A DNA stretch of 64,000 bases from Neospora caninum Liverpool (Eukaryota; Apicomplexa; Conoidasida; Eucoccidiorida; Sarcocystidae): positions 1,736,001 to 1,800,000 of the forward strand of contig NC_018389.1 in the NCBI RefSeq assembly GCF_000208865.1, written 5' to 3'. How positions within the stretch are numbered: position 1 is the first letter of the stretch; each line of letters starts with the position of its first letter. Made by a program: the position numbers and the translations under genes. Positions 1 through 11,600 of this stretch are shown one piece after another. The notes under the pieces were generated by a model that had not been told where the DNA came from, searched no databases, and was given only the letters and a program-made list of their open reading frames with translations.

Positions 1-3000
1 TAGGTTCGACGGGAAACTCTCTGACCGGGGCACGATTGGAGCACGTACGAAAAAGGTTCGGAGGGCGTTTGTCGTCGTCAACGTCCTTTCGAGGTATGCC
101 GCTCTCTTGCATGCCTTCATCCTGTGTGTGTCTCTCTCCGCCGCATACATCTGCATCCCGCAGTCTCGCAGACGCAGCGTAGGAAGGCGCGGAAAGCTCC
201 GGGATGAGCCACAAGGCTCTAAACTCACGGTCGCCTGCGTCTCCGTCACCGCGTTGGTCATCGCTTTGAGAGATGTGCACTGTCCCGTCTCGTCTTCCCC
301 CATGGCAACTCTCTGCTCCTTCCTCTACTCGGACACGTTCGGTGTCGTCACAGAATCTGCTGCCCTCGTTCCATAACGCGTCTCCGCCAAAGCGAAACGG
401 TTCACTCTCTCCACGCGTTTGCACCGTCGCAGCATTTCCCCCGATATCGAAAGCGACGGGGCAGCCGCTGGCGAGAGTTCTCAAAGTAGACTGCCGCCTT
501 CCCCCCCATGCAGGCAGGGAGTCGCACTCAAACATCTGGTCTTCTGCCCAGTCAAACCCGAGCGGATGGAGACAGAACGCTCCGTTGCCTCTTTTTCGAT
601 TTTTGCCGAGGAACGCCGAGTCACACCGCCCGTCAAAAGAGGCCTGGTCTCTCTCGCTGTCATCTTCCTCGTGGTCCTCATCCAGAACAATAACCGCCTG
701 GTTAGTCGTTTGACGCCCCTGGTTCTTCCGCATTCTCGTTTCTGCCATACCGGGTGAAGGCGGGTCTCCTTCGCCGCCCCCGAGACCACCGCCACGCGCA
801 TCTTCCCCGGCATCCCACAAGTCATCGCCTTCTTTCCCCCTCGAATGCTTCTCCCTGCACGCCTCCCTGTCGTCCCCGTTCCTGCCGCCGCTCTGCCGGT
901 TTCCGCCCGCTTTCTCGCTGGAGTCGACTTTGCCGATCTTTGGCCTCGACTCGCTCCTCTGCCTCGGCGCCGACAGACGCAGCGTCGTCGGCAACCTGCC
1001 GATTCCGAAGCCACACGACCCCGACGAAGCCGAGACTACGCCGGAGGCAGAGACAGAAGACCCAAACGGAGACGGAGAAGACCCAGCTGAGCAGGCAGAG
1101 GAATTCTCGAGAGCAGACGAGCGTTCAAGCAGCACTGCCCAACGCGTCTCGGCCTCGGCGGCGAGACGCGCGGAGGAAAGAAGCATGCGGTCTGAGGCCG
1201 GGCAAGAGGGGGAAGAACGGGAAAACGATGCGAAGGAAGAAACGAGCGACGAAGGCGGTCGAACCAGAGTGCGATCGGGGGCGAGGTAGTCACCTGCCAC
1301 TCGCCCGTGATCCACGGCTTGGCATGCAAAGACCGAGAAAAGAGCAGCAGGGTTGCGATTGGTGATGGCGTTTTTGCGTCCCTCGATCTCGGAACCAGAT
1401 GCCTCCGTCAGTGCGTCTCTTTTGGCTTCGAATGCCTCGTTGCGTTCGAATGCCGTCTCGCTTGCTTGTTTTCCTTGTTCCCCCTTGCGCAGTGTGTCGT
1501 AAGTCGTTTCCCTTTCGCCCGCCGGGACTCCTTCAGACAACGCGCGAAACCAACGTTTTTCTGAATTTCCGTTATCCCCGTCTCCCCTGTCTCCCGAATT
1601 GAAAGACGAATGCCTCATTACTTCACTGCCTGCAGGCAAAAATCGAAAAGGTGAAACGTTCGAGAATTCCGATTGACGCGAACGCGCGTCAGTGAAGGCG
1701 GCCCCCGATGTCACCATGGGCCGAGAGTCGCCTAATGGTTCTGCGACACTCCTTGCCTGGGCATCAGAGTCTCCTTCCGGTTGTCTTTCTTCTTCGCCCC
1801 CCTCCTGTTCAGTCGCTCCTACATCGGACGCCTTCGCATCACAACACGCCTCGCCCATCCGCTCCATCTGTGCATTTTCCTTCTCATCTCCGTGGTTAGT
1901 CGTTTCTGCCTTCTCGTTTGCTGCATCGCTTGCCTCGCGGGCATGCATGGGAGGGGACGCGGAGACCGAAGATGAAACTGACGAGGAAACCGACGAGGAA
2001 GGTGGGAAAGAAGGACACGCAGTTATGGCGGGAGAAGGGAGATGAGTAGAGAAGCTGCGGTAATCTGCTTCGGAGGGAGGCGCGGCTGCAGGAAGTCGAA
2101 AGGTGTCCATCTGGCGGCTCCCACTGACAGAAAGGCGTTTTGAGGGAAGCCCAGTCTGCCCCTGGAGGTATGGAAACGGGGGGACAGTGGCAGCATTGGA
2201 TCCAGACGATCGAGTGACTGCCAAACACACAAAGGTTGAACGTCGGCGAGGCCCCGAAGTCGAAAGAGACGTCGACGAAGCGAAAGGCGTCGGAGCAGAG
2301 GAACCGAAAGACGAACGAAGCCCAACTGTGGGTGGGCGTTTCCCCTCGTTGTGCACTTCACGAGCAGGAAACGAGACCTCAGATGGCAGCGAACAATTTG
2401 TTCTCCATCCTGCCTCATTCATCCTGTCGTGGGTCTCTTTCCCACTCACACTGCGAACCATTTCTATCTGTGGTCTCCCTTGCCGGTCTGTTTGGGTTCC
2501 ATCTCGCTCTTTGGCTTCCGGTCCCACACAGTCGTCTTTGGCAGCCCCGGTTGGCTTTCGATTTGCACCCTTGCCGCCATCTGTCTCCTCGAAAACGCTG
2601 AGACGAGATATGCCGCCTGAGTGCCCGGAACTCGCCGACACTGACAACGGTTTGGGCGAAACCGGAGACGAACATCGCCACAGCTCCGCCGTCTCCTTCG
2701 CCTCTCCGAATCGAGACCACGGCGCCTCGCGCCCTTCTCGCCGTCCGTTTTCTGCGGCGGGAGCCAAAGTGACCCGCAGACTCTCGGCCGGCTCTGGCGG
2801 TCCTGTGCACGCTTCGGCAGCTGTTTGCAGAAGAAAAGCAATGTCTTCTCGGAACGCCACTCGCACGGTTAAAATGCCGTGCCCACACGGAAGCGAGACT
2901 CCCGACACTTGGGTGTATCCTGCTTCCTCTTCCGTCACCGATTTCTCCCCACCTTCCCACTGGCCTCTACCCCCCAGCACTGCCCCTCCACGAGGGGTTT

Positions 3001-5392
3001 GTTCGTTCGGACTCGTGTGGCAAACAGACGAGAGCGTGCGGCCGCTTTTATTTGCAGCCTTTTTGTGCGTGTCGGAGCGTTGAGAACGCGGCGTCCCACG
3101 GGCCGAATCAGCCTCAACCTTTCCAGTTTTCTGACCTCTTGGTGTCCCCCCAAGCTGCGGCAGGGAAGCGTCGCGCGACTCACAGCGACGGGGCACAAGC
3201 GCCGCGACGATTCGTGGTCCGCCAGAGAAACTCGCAAGCGAAGCCTCCGGCGGCGACGATGGACCCTCCGAGAAGTCCTCGCAGGTGGAGAGTCCAGAGC
3301 GCCTGGCCGTCGCGCTCGCCGAGCCAAGGGATGCCTGCGGGTGAGGGGCGTGGCGCGCATGCGATGAATAGGTGGCGATCAGGATGTCGTGTGGCCGAGA
3401 GGATTGGCAAAGAGAGCTCTGAGCAAAGGCGCCTCGGCGGCGGTGCGTCGATGAGGTTTCCTCCCACTTGAGAGAAACAGACGCCTGCAAGCGCCACGGG
3501 GGGACGGGTCCCGGCCGTTCGTGGCTGGCGGGACTGCCTTGGACGCCGCGACAAGAAGAAAGACTTCGGGGTCGGGAGGAAGGTGGAGAGGAAGGAGATG
3601 GCGCCACGGCTTCCCTTTCCCTGTACGAGTGCAGTAGACCGATAGGACGTCGTGGAGAAGAGGAGGGGAGAAAACGGTGGCTGATGGCAACCGATGAAAT
3701 TGACGGAGACAGGAGGGACGCTCCGGAGCCGGGCGCGGTGGACGACAGATACGACGTCGGGACCGGGGCGTTTCTGTCTCGTGGCTCGTCTCGACGCGTG
3801 CGCAATGGCGACGAGGCGGGCGATGGTGCAGCGGTCGACGACACCCCAGCCGAGGGGTAGGAAACTGGGAGGGGAGCGCCTGGCACTGGAGGAGACTGAC
3901 AACATCTTTGAGACAACGAAGGGCGAGGCAGCGGCTGTGCGGAGGCAACTGAGGTTGGCCTTTGCGCTTCGCGCGCGTCGCTCTGACGGGATGATCGAGG
4001 GGTCCCACCAGGCTGCCAGCGTTCCGCGCGTCGGCCTGCGTACACGGGCGGCCGGTACTCCGGCGTGATGTACATCGGTGGACCAGAAAGGAAGGTGGTG
4101 AACCCTCGATCGGTTTCCGGGGGAAAGAGGAGAGAAGCCGCTGACGACAGAAGCGAATACGTTGGAAGCAGATGCGCAAACGCAGTGAACCCCCGCATCG
4201 CAGTGGACAAGTTGCGATGAAGAATGTCAAAACGCCCACCCAGCGCTGCAGAGGGCCCAGACGGAGACCAGGACGGCGGCGATGGACACGCGAGTGGCGG
4301 CGAGTAGGCAAAGGTCCAGCGTTCAAGAAGCAAGCACACGAGAACCTCGTTCCGCTCGCCGCCTTCGCAAGATCGCGAGGAAGCGGTTGTCTCGCTGTGT
4401 TCGTCTCCTGGCCGAGAAAAAGACGAGGAAATCGACGAGGGCGGCACAGTGCCCCTTCCTCCCTCACTGCATCTTCTCCCACACCCCGCCTCGTCCTCCG
4501 CTCTGCCGTGAGAGGTTCGACTCGCCAGGGGAAATGAGGCGAGAGAGACTGGCGAGGCTCTCGCTTCCGGTAGGCCCTCGTCTCGCCCCCGCTGTATCTG
4601 TCTCGTGTTCCCTCTACTTTCCATCCTTACCGCGTCTCCCTCCCCAACCCCCCCTTCTTCGCGCTGGTTGCACGGACCCACACACCGATTTTTCTTCTCG
4701 CCTTCGATGTCGCGCTTCCTCCGTTTTTCCTCTCGGTTTCTCTCGCGCTCCCCTTCATCTTCAGACTGCTGCGCAGGGAAGTCCTTTCGCTCGGAATTCC
4801 GTTTGGCCTCAGAGGTCTGGTCACCATTTCTCCTTCGTTCTCTCTCTCCTTCGCCTTGTGCAACTTCATGTGAGGTTCTGAGCCCCCGTGGAGTCTGCGA
4901 AGCTGAGGCGGACTGGCGCGAGAGAGAAGAGCGCGCAGTGAGAGGCACGTTCGAGGCACTGTTGAGCGACAATCGATCAACGGAGGGAGGTCGGAGAAGC
5001 GGAAGATGAGGGAGGAGGCCGCACGCGGCGACAGTGGAGACAGGCAGGTAGAGGAGGAGATCGACGGAAATCGAGAAGGGCGGAGAGGAGGGGAAGGACT
5101 GCAGTTGAGGAGCGGCAGCGAAAAGTGCACCTCGCAGAGAAGGGATGCGCGGCGAGCACGGAACCCCAAAGGAACGACGTGCGGCAGACGAGGCAGGAAG
5201 AGATGACGATGGTGACAAAGACCCGTCCGGATACCCCCGAGGACTAGAGCAAGAAGAGTGTACAAGCGGAGGCTCGAAAACCATGGAAGACGCGGAAGAC
5301 GGCCAAGACGAAGAAGACAGGCGCGAAAAAAGAACTGTTTCTATAGCGGAGCAAAGCCACTCTGCAAAGATGCCTGCTGTCCCTTGCGCCAT
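1..5392 (-). CDS. ATG13-like (HORMA) protein, single exon, 3' end outside window
   Basis: An open frame runs without a stop from ATG at 5392-5390 to the left edge, so at least 1797 residues are visible and the C-terminus is missing. The ATG follows an in-frame stop closely and has a good context (A at -3, G at +4); a second Met lies 36 codons later. Three separated segments match the ATG13 HORMA pattern: an N-terminal helix IFAEWLCSAIETVLFSRL (about residues 8-25), the strand LLLERWTFAYSP (about 354-365), and HRNLSTAMRGFTAFAHLLPTY (about 392-412), like the LLR.....RLLP.Y helix of the family. A later HGILTVRVAFRED (about 838-850) could be the G.L.(I/V).V.(Y/F)R strand. Ser/Pro/Arg-rich inserts split these, and the rest looks disordered, as ATG13 tails are. 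ATG13 homologues scaffold the ATG1/ULK kinase in autophagosome initiation. The open frame is certain, the family assignment is an inference from motifs, and no gene symbol is claimed. Confidence 0.62.
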   Translation of the reverse strand, partial: MAQGTAGIFAEWLCSAIETVLFSRLSSSSWPSSASSMVFEPPLVHSSCSSPRGYPDGSLSPSSSLPASSAARRSFGVPCSPRIPSLRGALFAAAPQLQSFPSSPPFSISVDLLLYLPVSTVAACGLLPHLPLLRPPSVDRLSLNSASNVPLTARSSLSRQSASASQTPRGLRTSHEVAQGEGERERRRNGDQTSEAKRNSERKDFPAQQSEDEGERERNREEKRRKRDIEGEKKNRCVGPCNQREEGGVGEGDAVRMESRGNTRQIQRGRDEGLPEARASPVSLASFPLASRTSHGRAEDEAGCGRRCSEGGRGTVPPSSISSSFSRPGDEHSETTASSRSCEGGERNEVLVCLLLERWTFAYSPPLACPSPPSWSPSGPSAALGGRFDILHRNLSTAMRGFTAFAHLLPTYSLLSSAASLLFPPETDRGFTTFLSGPPMYITPEYRPPVYAGRRAERWQPGGTPRSSRQSDAREAQRPTSVASAQPLPRPSLSQRCCQSPPVPGAPLPVSYPSAGVSSTAAPSPASSPLRTRRDEPRDRNAPVPTSYLSSTAPGSGASLLSPSISSVAISHRFLPSSSPRRPIGLLHSYREREAVAPSPSSPPSSRPRSLSSCRGVQGSPASHERPGPVPPWRLQASVSLKWEETSSTHRRRGAFAQSSLCQSSRPHDILIATYSSHARHAPHPQASLGSASATARRSGLSTCEDFSEGPSSPPEASLASFSGGPRIVAALVPRRCESRDASLPQLGGTPRGQKTGKVEADSARGTPRSQRSDTHKKAANKSGRTLSSVCHTSPNEQTPRGGAVLGGRGQWEGGEKSVTEEEAGYTQVSGVSLPCGHGILTVRVAFREDIAFLLQTAAEACTGPPEPAESLRVTLAPAAENGRREGREAPWSRFGEAKETAELWRCSSPVSPKPLSVSASSGHSGGISRLSVFEETDGGKGANRKPTGAAKDDCVGPEAKERDGTQTDRQGRPQIEMVRSVSGKETHDRMNEAGWRTNCSLPSEVSFPAREVHNEGKRPPTVGLRSSFGSSAPTPFASSTSLSTSGPRRRSTFVCLAVTRSSGSNAATVPPFPYLQGQTGLPSKRLSVSGSRQMDTFRLPAAAPPSEADYRSFSTHLPSPAITACPSFPPSSSVSSSVSSSVSASPPMHAREASDAANEKAETTNHGDEKENAQMERMGEACCDAKASDVGATEQEGGEEERQPEGDSDAQARSVAEPLGDSRPMVTSGAAFTDARSRQSEFSNVSPFRFLPAGSEVMRHSSFNSGDRGDGDNGNSEKRWFRALSEGVPAGERETTYDTLRKGEQGKQASETAFERNEAFEAKRDALTEASGSEIEGRKNAITNRNPAALFSVFACQAVDHGRVAGDYLAPDRTLVRPPSSLVSSFASFSRSSPSCPASDRMLLSSARLAAEAETRWAVLLERSSALENSSACSAGSSPSPFGSSVSASGVVSASSGSCGFGIGRLPTTLRLSAPRQRSESRPKIGKVDSSEKAGGNRQSGGRNGDDREACREKHSRGKEGDDLWDAGEDARGGGLGGGEGDPPSPGMAETRMRKNQGRQTTNQAVIVLDEDHEEDDSERDQASFDGRCDSAFLGKNRKRGNGAFCLHPLGFDWAEDQMFECDSLPAWGGRRQSTLRTLASGCPVAFDIGGNAATVQTRGESEPFRFGGDALWNEGSRFCDDTERVRVEEGAESCHGGRRDGTVHISQSDDQRGDGDAGDREFRALWLIPELSAPSYAASARLRDADVCGGERHTQDEGMQESGIPRKDVDDDKRPPNLFRTCSNRAPVREFPVEP

Positions 5393-7433
5393 TCTTGAAG
5401 TGTGACCCTACGTCCGAAGTCCCGGCTCAGATCGCGTCTCGAACAAAACCGGAACACCGCTTCTTCCGCCGGAAAAGACAAGAATGCGGACGAAGGAGCA
5501 AGGCCTGGGCGCTGGTACGAACGTAGACAGACGTTCATCTACGGCACACTTGGCGATCCCAAAATGCTGACCAACTCCAACCAACCGGTAGAACAGCCAG
5601 CGTATTAGCTGGCGATCCGCGTTTGAGGAAGGTCGCGAGACAAAAAGGACGTCGGAGGAAAAAGAGGCGGCGAGCGGCAGCGAACCAAAACCAAAGAGTT
5701 TGGTTCTGTCAAGATGCGGAACGTAACGCCGGATGGCTTTCTGGAAAAAACAGACACCCTTCCCGCTTGACTGAAAACCCGGATCACGGGACCCAACTCG
5801 CGCTATCGGTGTAGGCCATCCTGAAAAGACAGGAAGAACGCTCTAAAAGGGTTGGAGGAGTTGTTGTGCTTTTTTCAGAGGCATTGGAGAAGACTGTTGT
5901 GAAGCCATCTTCTTATAGGCCAGAGAAAAATCGACGAAAACGGCAAAGCGGCGAGTTCGGATGAGTCGTCTTCGCGCCTAGCAAAAAGCTAGACAAACAA
6001 TGCGCATGCCGACACGCTTTTTCAGTAACGCGGCGTGTGCCCTTGGCACGGACGATACCGAGACAGAAAACATGGGAAACGTCCCTTCACTGCCTACATC
6101 CATTCAAATCACCGCAGCAAACGCCGGACAAGAATACCGCGTTTTGCGTTTTCCCCATGGGGTATCGTCCCTTTAGCGGTTGTGATACAGCGGAAGCGGA
6201 AGCGTTTCGATGCCCGGCGAAGACAGCTGGTTGTCCGTTCGCGTGGGAAAATAACGAATCTAGGTCGGCGAGACGCTGCTCGCATCTCTTTTCTGAGTCT
6301 GCTTTGTTCCTGGAAATAGCAGGGATGGATAACGAAGCACTTTGTCAGCAACACTTTTCCTCAACACTCTCCTGCGAGTTTCGTTCTCGATGGAGGTGTA
6401 ACACGCGAAGGGTGGATCTGGACCTGGAAGACATCCCTAGAAAACGCCTGATAGCATGATCGATGCTGCCGTCATTCAGGAGGACGACGCAGATTGGGCT
6501 GCTGTGACAGCTGGCAAAAAACGGCCCAACAGATATTAAAAAAGGCCTCTTAAAGGCAACTACTTTTTGGCCAGGAAAATATTATCGTGGTTGCCTACTT
6601 TTTTTCGAGAAACACAAGTTGAGATGGACGGTGCGTTTCATGGACAACAATAGCTTTCTCATGAACAATATAGTTGATTCACCAGAGAAGAAAGATGCAG
6701 CTATGACACCTGCGGTTTCGGCGTCCATGGAGAGCGATCAACAAAAAGAAACCTCTGGCACAAGAGGGAACGGGGAAATGGCCCTAGAAATAATGAGCGA
6801 ACCTCTACATTGAAAACAAAGAGGTTGCCTATCCTAAGAGCTATCGACGTGGCCGACGACACGAAACACTTTGCCCAGCTCAGATAGAAAGCTGTGTGTG
6901 ACCACTACGGCGGACCAGAGCAAACAGTATATTTAGTTGCCAAGGAAGAGGGAGAGAAGGGGCGAGGAAAGCGATAATGATCGTTGATTTTCTGTAGTGT
7001 CAATGCTTTCGTTTTCCGGTGTACAGTTACGTTCTTGACTGAATGCATCTCTCTGCCCACCCCGATAATTTTGCGTTCTGTTGCGTCTAGGCTATTGGGG
7101 ATTCGATTCTTTTTAGCCTTCAGAACGTGATGACTCTTTTGTTGTTGACACCTTCGGAAACGGTGGCAAAGTCTAACTGGCAGAGAATCCCCCAACGTTT
7201 TCTTCATCTTTCTCTGCTTCGATCTTTCGTATGTCGACAAGAAACACAGCGGAGACACAAAGCAAACCGTACTGCGCCTACGGGGTGGCTACGAGACATG
7301 CGAGCACGACGCAGCCTGTTCAGCTGTCTGTATGTTCCTTTTCTGCAAAGTGTAAGTACACCTTAATATATGCATATATTTGCAATCTCAGAAGGTAAGG
7401 AACACATATCCAGTCACTTATATCTATGGATAC

Positions 7434-7464
<31 letters not shown>

Positions 7465-8663
7465 AACTTTATATAGGATGTATGATGTTGATTAGCTTCG
7501 CGTATATATGACTGGATATACGTTGGCACAGCATGCACGTAGGCTTCGGGGGTCTACTTAGATACCTAGTCCGCATCCACGCATTCACCTAGATATATAC
7601 ACATATAGATATAAAGATATACGCGTACTCGCATGAAGCGGGTCATGTCTCCACCCGACGAGTTCTCCAACGGGTTACGGACTCATTTTTCTACATGCTA
7701 GCAGGGTCAGGAGTCCTATTTGCTCTGTCAAATACCATAGGTTGTAATTGCATACACGAAAAGACAAGTACATGAGGATGTAGAGTTGTGAACATGAAGA
7801 TCAGTGGAGAGATAAAAATGGACGGAGACAGGACCGGTCGCGTGCCTGACGAGCCAGTGCGTCGCCGTCACATAGATTTTCAGGCTTCCGGCAACTGAAA
7901 GCATTGACGCGGGTGGTCAATGAAAGAAGCTGCGAAAAGAAGAACAACAGTCCGATTCCTATTTTCCCACCATCTGTTTCACAATTTCATTTGTATTTCG
8001 TTCTACCTGGTGCACGAAACGCGACTCGCCTGGTGCATGCAGCCCCGGAAAAACCGAATACACGTCTTTGATTTTCGGTCGATTCGTCAAGACACAGCTG
8101 CCTTGTCGGCGGTTGCTCACCTGAAGCTCCCGGAAGCAACCAGAAGAGACTCGAGACCGCGCCTAGTTTCATCCTGCGGCATTTTCAAGCAAATTCGTCG
8201 ATTCCAAAGGGAGCGGAAGCAAAAGGGACTAACGAAAATGTGCCTTGGTGAGTCAAGGCGAGGACGACCTGAGGGTCGGCACGGCAGCGCTTTTCCGTGA
8301 AAAAAAGAAGCAAGAACAGAGATAGCAACGCGAGGAAACGAAGAAGAAATCTCTGGTTGCTTTCCGCAAGTTGTGCGGTTTTGTCCTCCCGTCTTCTCCC
8401 TTGATTTCTTCAGTTTTTCTCCGCGTCCACGCTCACTCCAGTTCCCTCGTCGCTGCTTGTCGTGTGTCACCTGTTGTCTCGTCTCCGCCTTCTCGCCTCC
8501 CCTGTGCTGTCTCTTGTTGTTTTCGGCATTCGCGTCCACATGTTTTTCCCGCTTCTCCATCTCCTCGTACCTTCCGATTAGATCCACTCGTTGCGCTTCT
8601 GTTGCGTTTCTCCTGCACGCCGACCCATCCCGCGCTGACTCAGCGGTCGCTGTCTCTGCCAGA
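5393..8663. other. Divergent intergenic region between ATG13-like and MetAP genes
   Basis: About 3.3 kb separates the starts of two genes transcribed away from each other, so both promoters and 5' leaders should lie here. Short open frames exist (for example 6037-6459 plus), but none has a recognisable domain or splice context. A TA microsatellite lies near 7437-7464. A GCATGC hexamer occurs at about 6004-6009; related motifs have been reported upstream of coccidian genes, but this single copy is weak evidence. The 8373-8663 stretch is pyrimidine-rich and in frame with the aminopeptidase but lacks an ATG, so I treat it as 5' leader. Confidence 0.5.
7437..7464. repeat. TA dinucleotide microsatellite
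   Basis: About fourteen uninterrupted TA units lie in the intergenic region, surrounded by further TA-rich sequence (about 7360-7640). No gene function is implied. Confidence 0.9.
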
Positions 8664-11600
8664 ATGAAAATCGACAGTTTAGAGGAGACTGAGAGGGCGG
8701 AAGAAAGGCTGTTTGCACGAAGTGCGAGAGGAACTTTTCTTTTCCTGCGAAGAACGCAGGTCAGAGCTGCGTTTCGGATTTTGTCTCTCGGGCGCGACGG
8801 CGCGGCGGTCCCCCAGGAGGTAGAGCGCCGGCCGTCCTGCTCGCGATCAGACAGGGGGAAAAGGCAGCCCCCAGGAAAGACGAAGGGAGACCGACTCGAT
8901 GGCGTGCGTCGTGTAGCAGGTACCCGCAGAAGACGGATAAGCAATGGCGCCACTTTGGCCTTCCTGTGGCTGATTTTTCTGTTCGGGCAATCCTCCCATT
9001 CTCTACCCTCTCACAGTCTTACTCTTCACGCTGACTTGACACGATGGACCTCTTCGCCTTCCCCTTCTTTTCCTCCTTTTCCGAATTATGCCTTGCCGTC
9101 ATCTCCTCTCTCGTGGGATGCCACTCGTGCGCATCAGCGTGCGTCAAATCCTCTCGCTCACCCCCCGACTCGATCTGCCTCACTGCATGCACCAAATGTC
9201 TCCGGACGTCTCTCGCCTGCGCCGCCTGAAGCGCTCAACATGGACCTCCGCTGCGCCGATTCCCGTCGCCGACACAAGCGCCGCTCCGCGGTTGACCTGA
9301 AGCAAAGGCAGAAAAACAACGCGGGTTTCTGCTTCAAGCGACGCTTCGCTTTCTGCGCCTCACGCGGCAGACAGCTCAGGCAGGAGGCTCCCGGCGAAGA
9401 GGCGAAGGGAGCTTCTGACGGCAAAACGCCACCGCGGGAAGGCGTTTCGCTGCCTTTGCTTGTTTCACGAGGCCTGGTCGCGAGTCTGTCTCCGTCGCGT
9501 TCGCGTGGCTTTCCCGATCGGCGCTCTTGTCCTTTCTGCAGGCAGTCTTCTTCGCATTCGCCCTTCTTTCCGTTTTCCTCTCCCTTGCCTGGATTTGTTT
9601 CCCTTCGCCTTCCACTGACCCCATGCGTCGGCGCCTCTCACACTCCACTGCTGTCTCAGTCTCCTGCCCCAGTGTCGACCGTTTCTTCGCCTGCTTCCTC
9701 TGCGTCTTCATCTGCCTCATTCGTCTCTTCTTTCTTTTCCTCCGCCTGTTTTTGTCAGTCTCCGTCCGCCTGTTCTTCTTCAGCTCGCTTCTCTTCTTCA
9801 TCTTCACCTCGCCTTCCTTCTGCAGGCGCGTCCTCTCCGGAGGCGCCTTCATGTCCCGTTCTACGCCCCATCAACCCTGGCCATGTGTCACCCCAGCGCC
9901 AGGTTGCTCCGGGGGTTGTGAAGCCTCACTACGCCGAGGAGGACGAGGGGCGAGCCAAAGCCAAGCGGGAGGCCATGCTGAACGAAGAGCTGCAGTTGCG
10001 ACGACGCGAAGACGCTGCGATGAAGGCCAGCCTCTCGCGCTTTCAGCCGGTGGCTGAAAGGGAGATGGAGTGGGTGAAACCTCCGACAGAAATCGAAGGT
10101 ACGAGAGAAGGGGGCAGTCGAATTGCGGGCACAAGAGAACTCTGTTCGACGAACAGAGATCTCGAGACAAAGGCAGAGACAGAGAATTTGGCGCGGAAGG
10201 TTAGACACAGCACGCGTACCACGTGCGAGGGCTCACAGAGAGCTTCTTTGGAGACGCAGCCTATTAGAGCGGTGGATACAGGAGGAATCGACAACCCTTG
10301 GGCGCCGTGAGCACATAGCAACCATCAAACCGTGTCAGATTTCGTACTTTTGACGCATCCAAACCGGCCTTGCGAGTGTCCCTTGTGTACCGCCGACTCC
10401 TGTTTTAGGGCCTCTGTCTGCTTTTTGGTTTTCCGTCTCTTCTTCCGGGGGTTTCGACGAGGTCCGCTGGGGCCCCTCGCTTGGCTCGCGGCTTCGGCTC
10501 TCTTGTTGCCTCTTCTCTCATTTAAATGGTGCTCTATCCGAAATGGCTGCATCTTGCCCTTCCCCACTCCCTTTCGCTGTCCCCGTTCTCTTCCTGCCCT
10601 CGTCTTGGATCTGTCTCCCCTTTCTCCATCTCAGTCGACCACTGTGCAACCTTGTCGTTAATCAGGTGTCCGCCGCGCGTGCGAGGTGACTGCCGAGGTT
10701 CTGCAAGTCGCCGTCGATTTTGTGAAGGATTTTTGTGCGACTTCCGCGGCCGCGCTAACGACCGAAGACATCGATCGTGTTGTGCACGAGGCAGCGATGA
10801 AACGGGGCGCCTATCCATCTCCCCTTCGCTACAGCAACTTCCCGAAAAGCGTCTGTACCTCGACAAACGAAATCGTCTGCCACGGTAAATACCGGACACG
10901 CGAACCGTATGGAAAGAGAGAGCGGAACGTCAAAGAGAAAGGGGGAGATTTAACGATATACAAGGCACGGACACCGGAGCGAACAAACCAAATAGGCCAG
11001 GAAGGGGGAGAATACTTCCCTTGATGAAATGACAGCAGGAAGAAGGGAAGGCTGCCCCGGACCAGCGGCTGTCTGTACGACGCTTCCACTGCAGACGGGC
11101 TGACGTCAGCACAGAAACAGTACCGATTCTGTTTTGTTGTCAATGTTTTATCAACCATTTCCATGTGTGCTTTTATACATGGAATGTTACGTCATGTGCG
11201 TATTGAAGGATGGTGCGACTACATTTCAGCGGTTTTAGGCCTGTTGCCATGTACAAAAGTGGTGATATATATATATATATATATACATGCATACAATATA
11301 TACTTATCTATTTGTGTACGTGTGTGGTTGGATACCCCATGGCGAGAGAGGTGTATGGCCTTGCCAAGTCCTCCGGTGTGAGCGCGCATGCGTGAGTTCC
11401 TCTGCAAATCTTTCTTAGGCATTCCTGATGACAGACCGCTTCAACGGGGGAGCATTTGCAGCATCGACGTCTCCTGTTTCCTCGATGGCTTTCATGGCGA
11501 CTGTGCGCGAACAGTTCCAATTGGCGGTTTCGAGTCTCTCTCTCCAGCACTTCGCCGCTTGCTTGCCTGTGCTCGAGAGGCGACGCTCGAAGGTGTTCGC

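Noticed and set aside
930..3083. Plus-strand open frames with acidic or Ser-rich sequence (930-1289, 1692-2045, 2103-3083)
   Set aside because: They are antisense to the continuous minus-strand frame that carries the ATG13-like blocks; acidic Asp/Glu codons on one strand mirror Ser codons on the other.
3379..4482. Minus-strand frame of 367 codons, Arg/Pro-rich
   Set aside because: It is a +1 shadow of the longer minus-strand frame; the ATG13-like motifs and balanced residue use are in the other frame.
4627..5265. Separate minus-strand gene ending at 4627 with a GTAAGG donor
   Set aside because: The main frame reads through this point without a stop, so no intron is needed here.
8117..8953. 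Minus-strand ORF of 278 codons overlapping the aminopeptidase leader
   Set aside because: No ATG13, signal or domain content, and it is antisense to exon 1 of a convincing gene; Lys/Glu/Arg richness mirrors the Ser/Pro-rich opposite strand.
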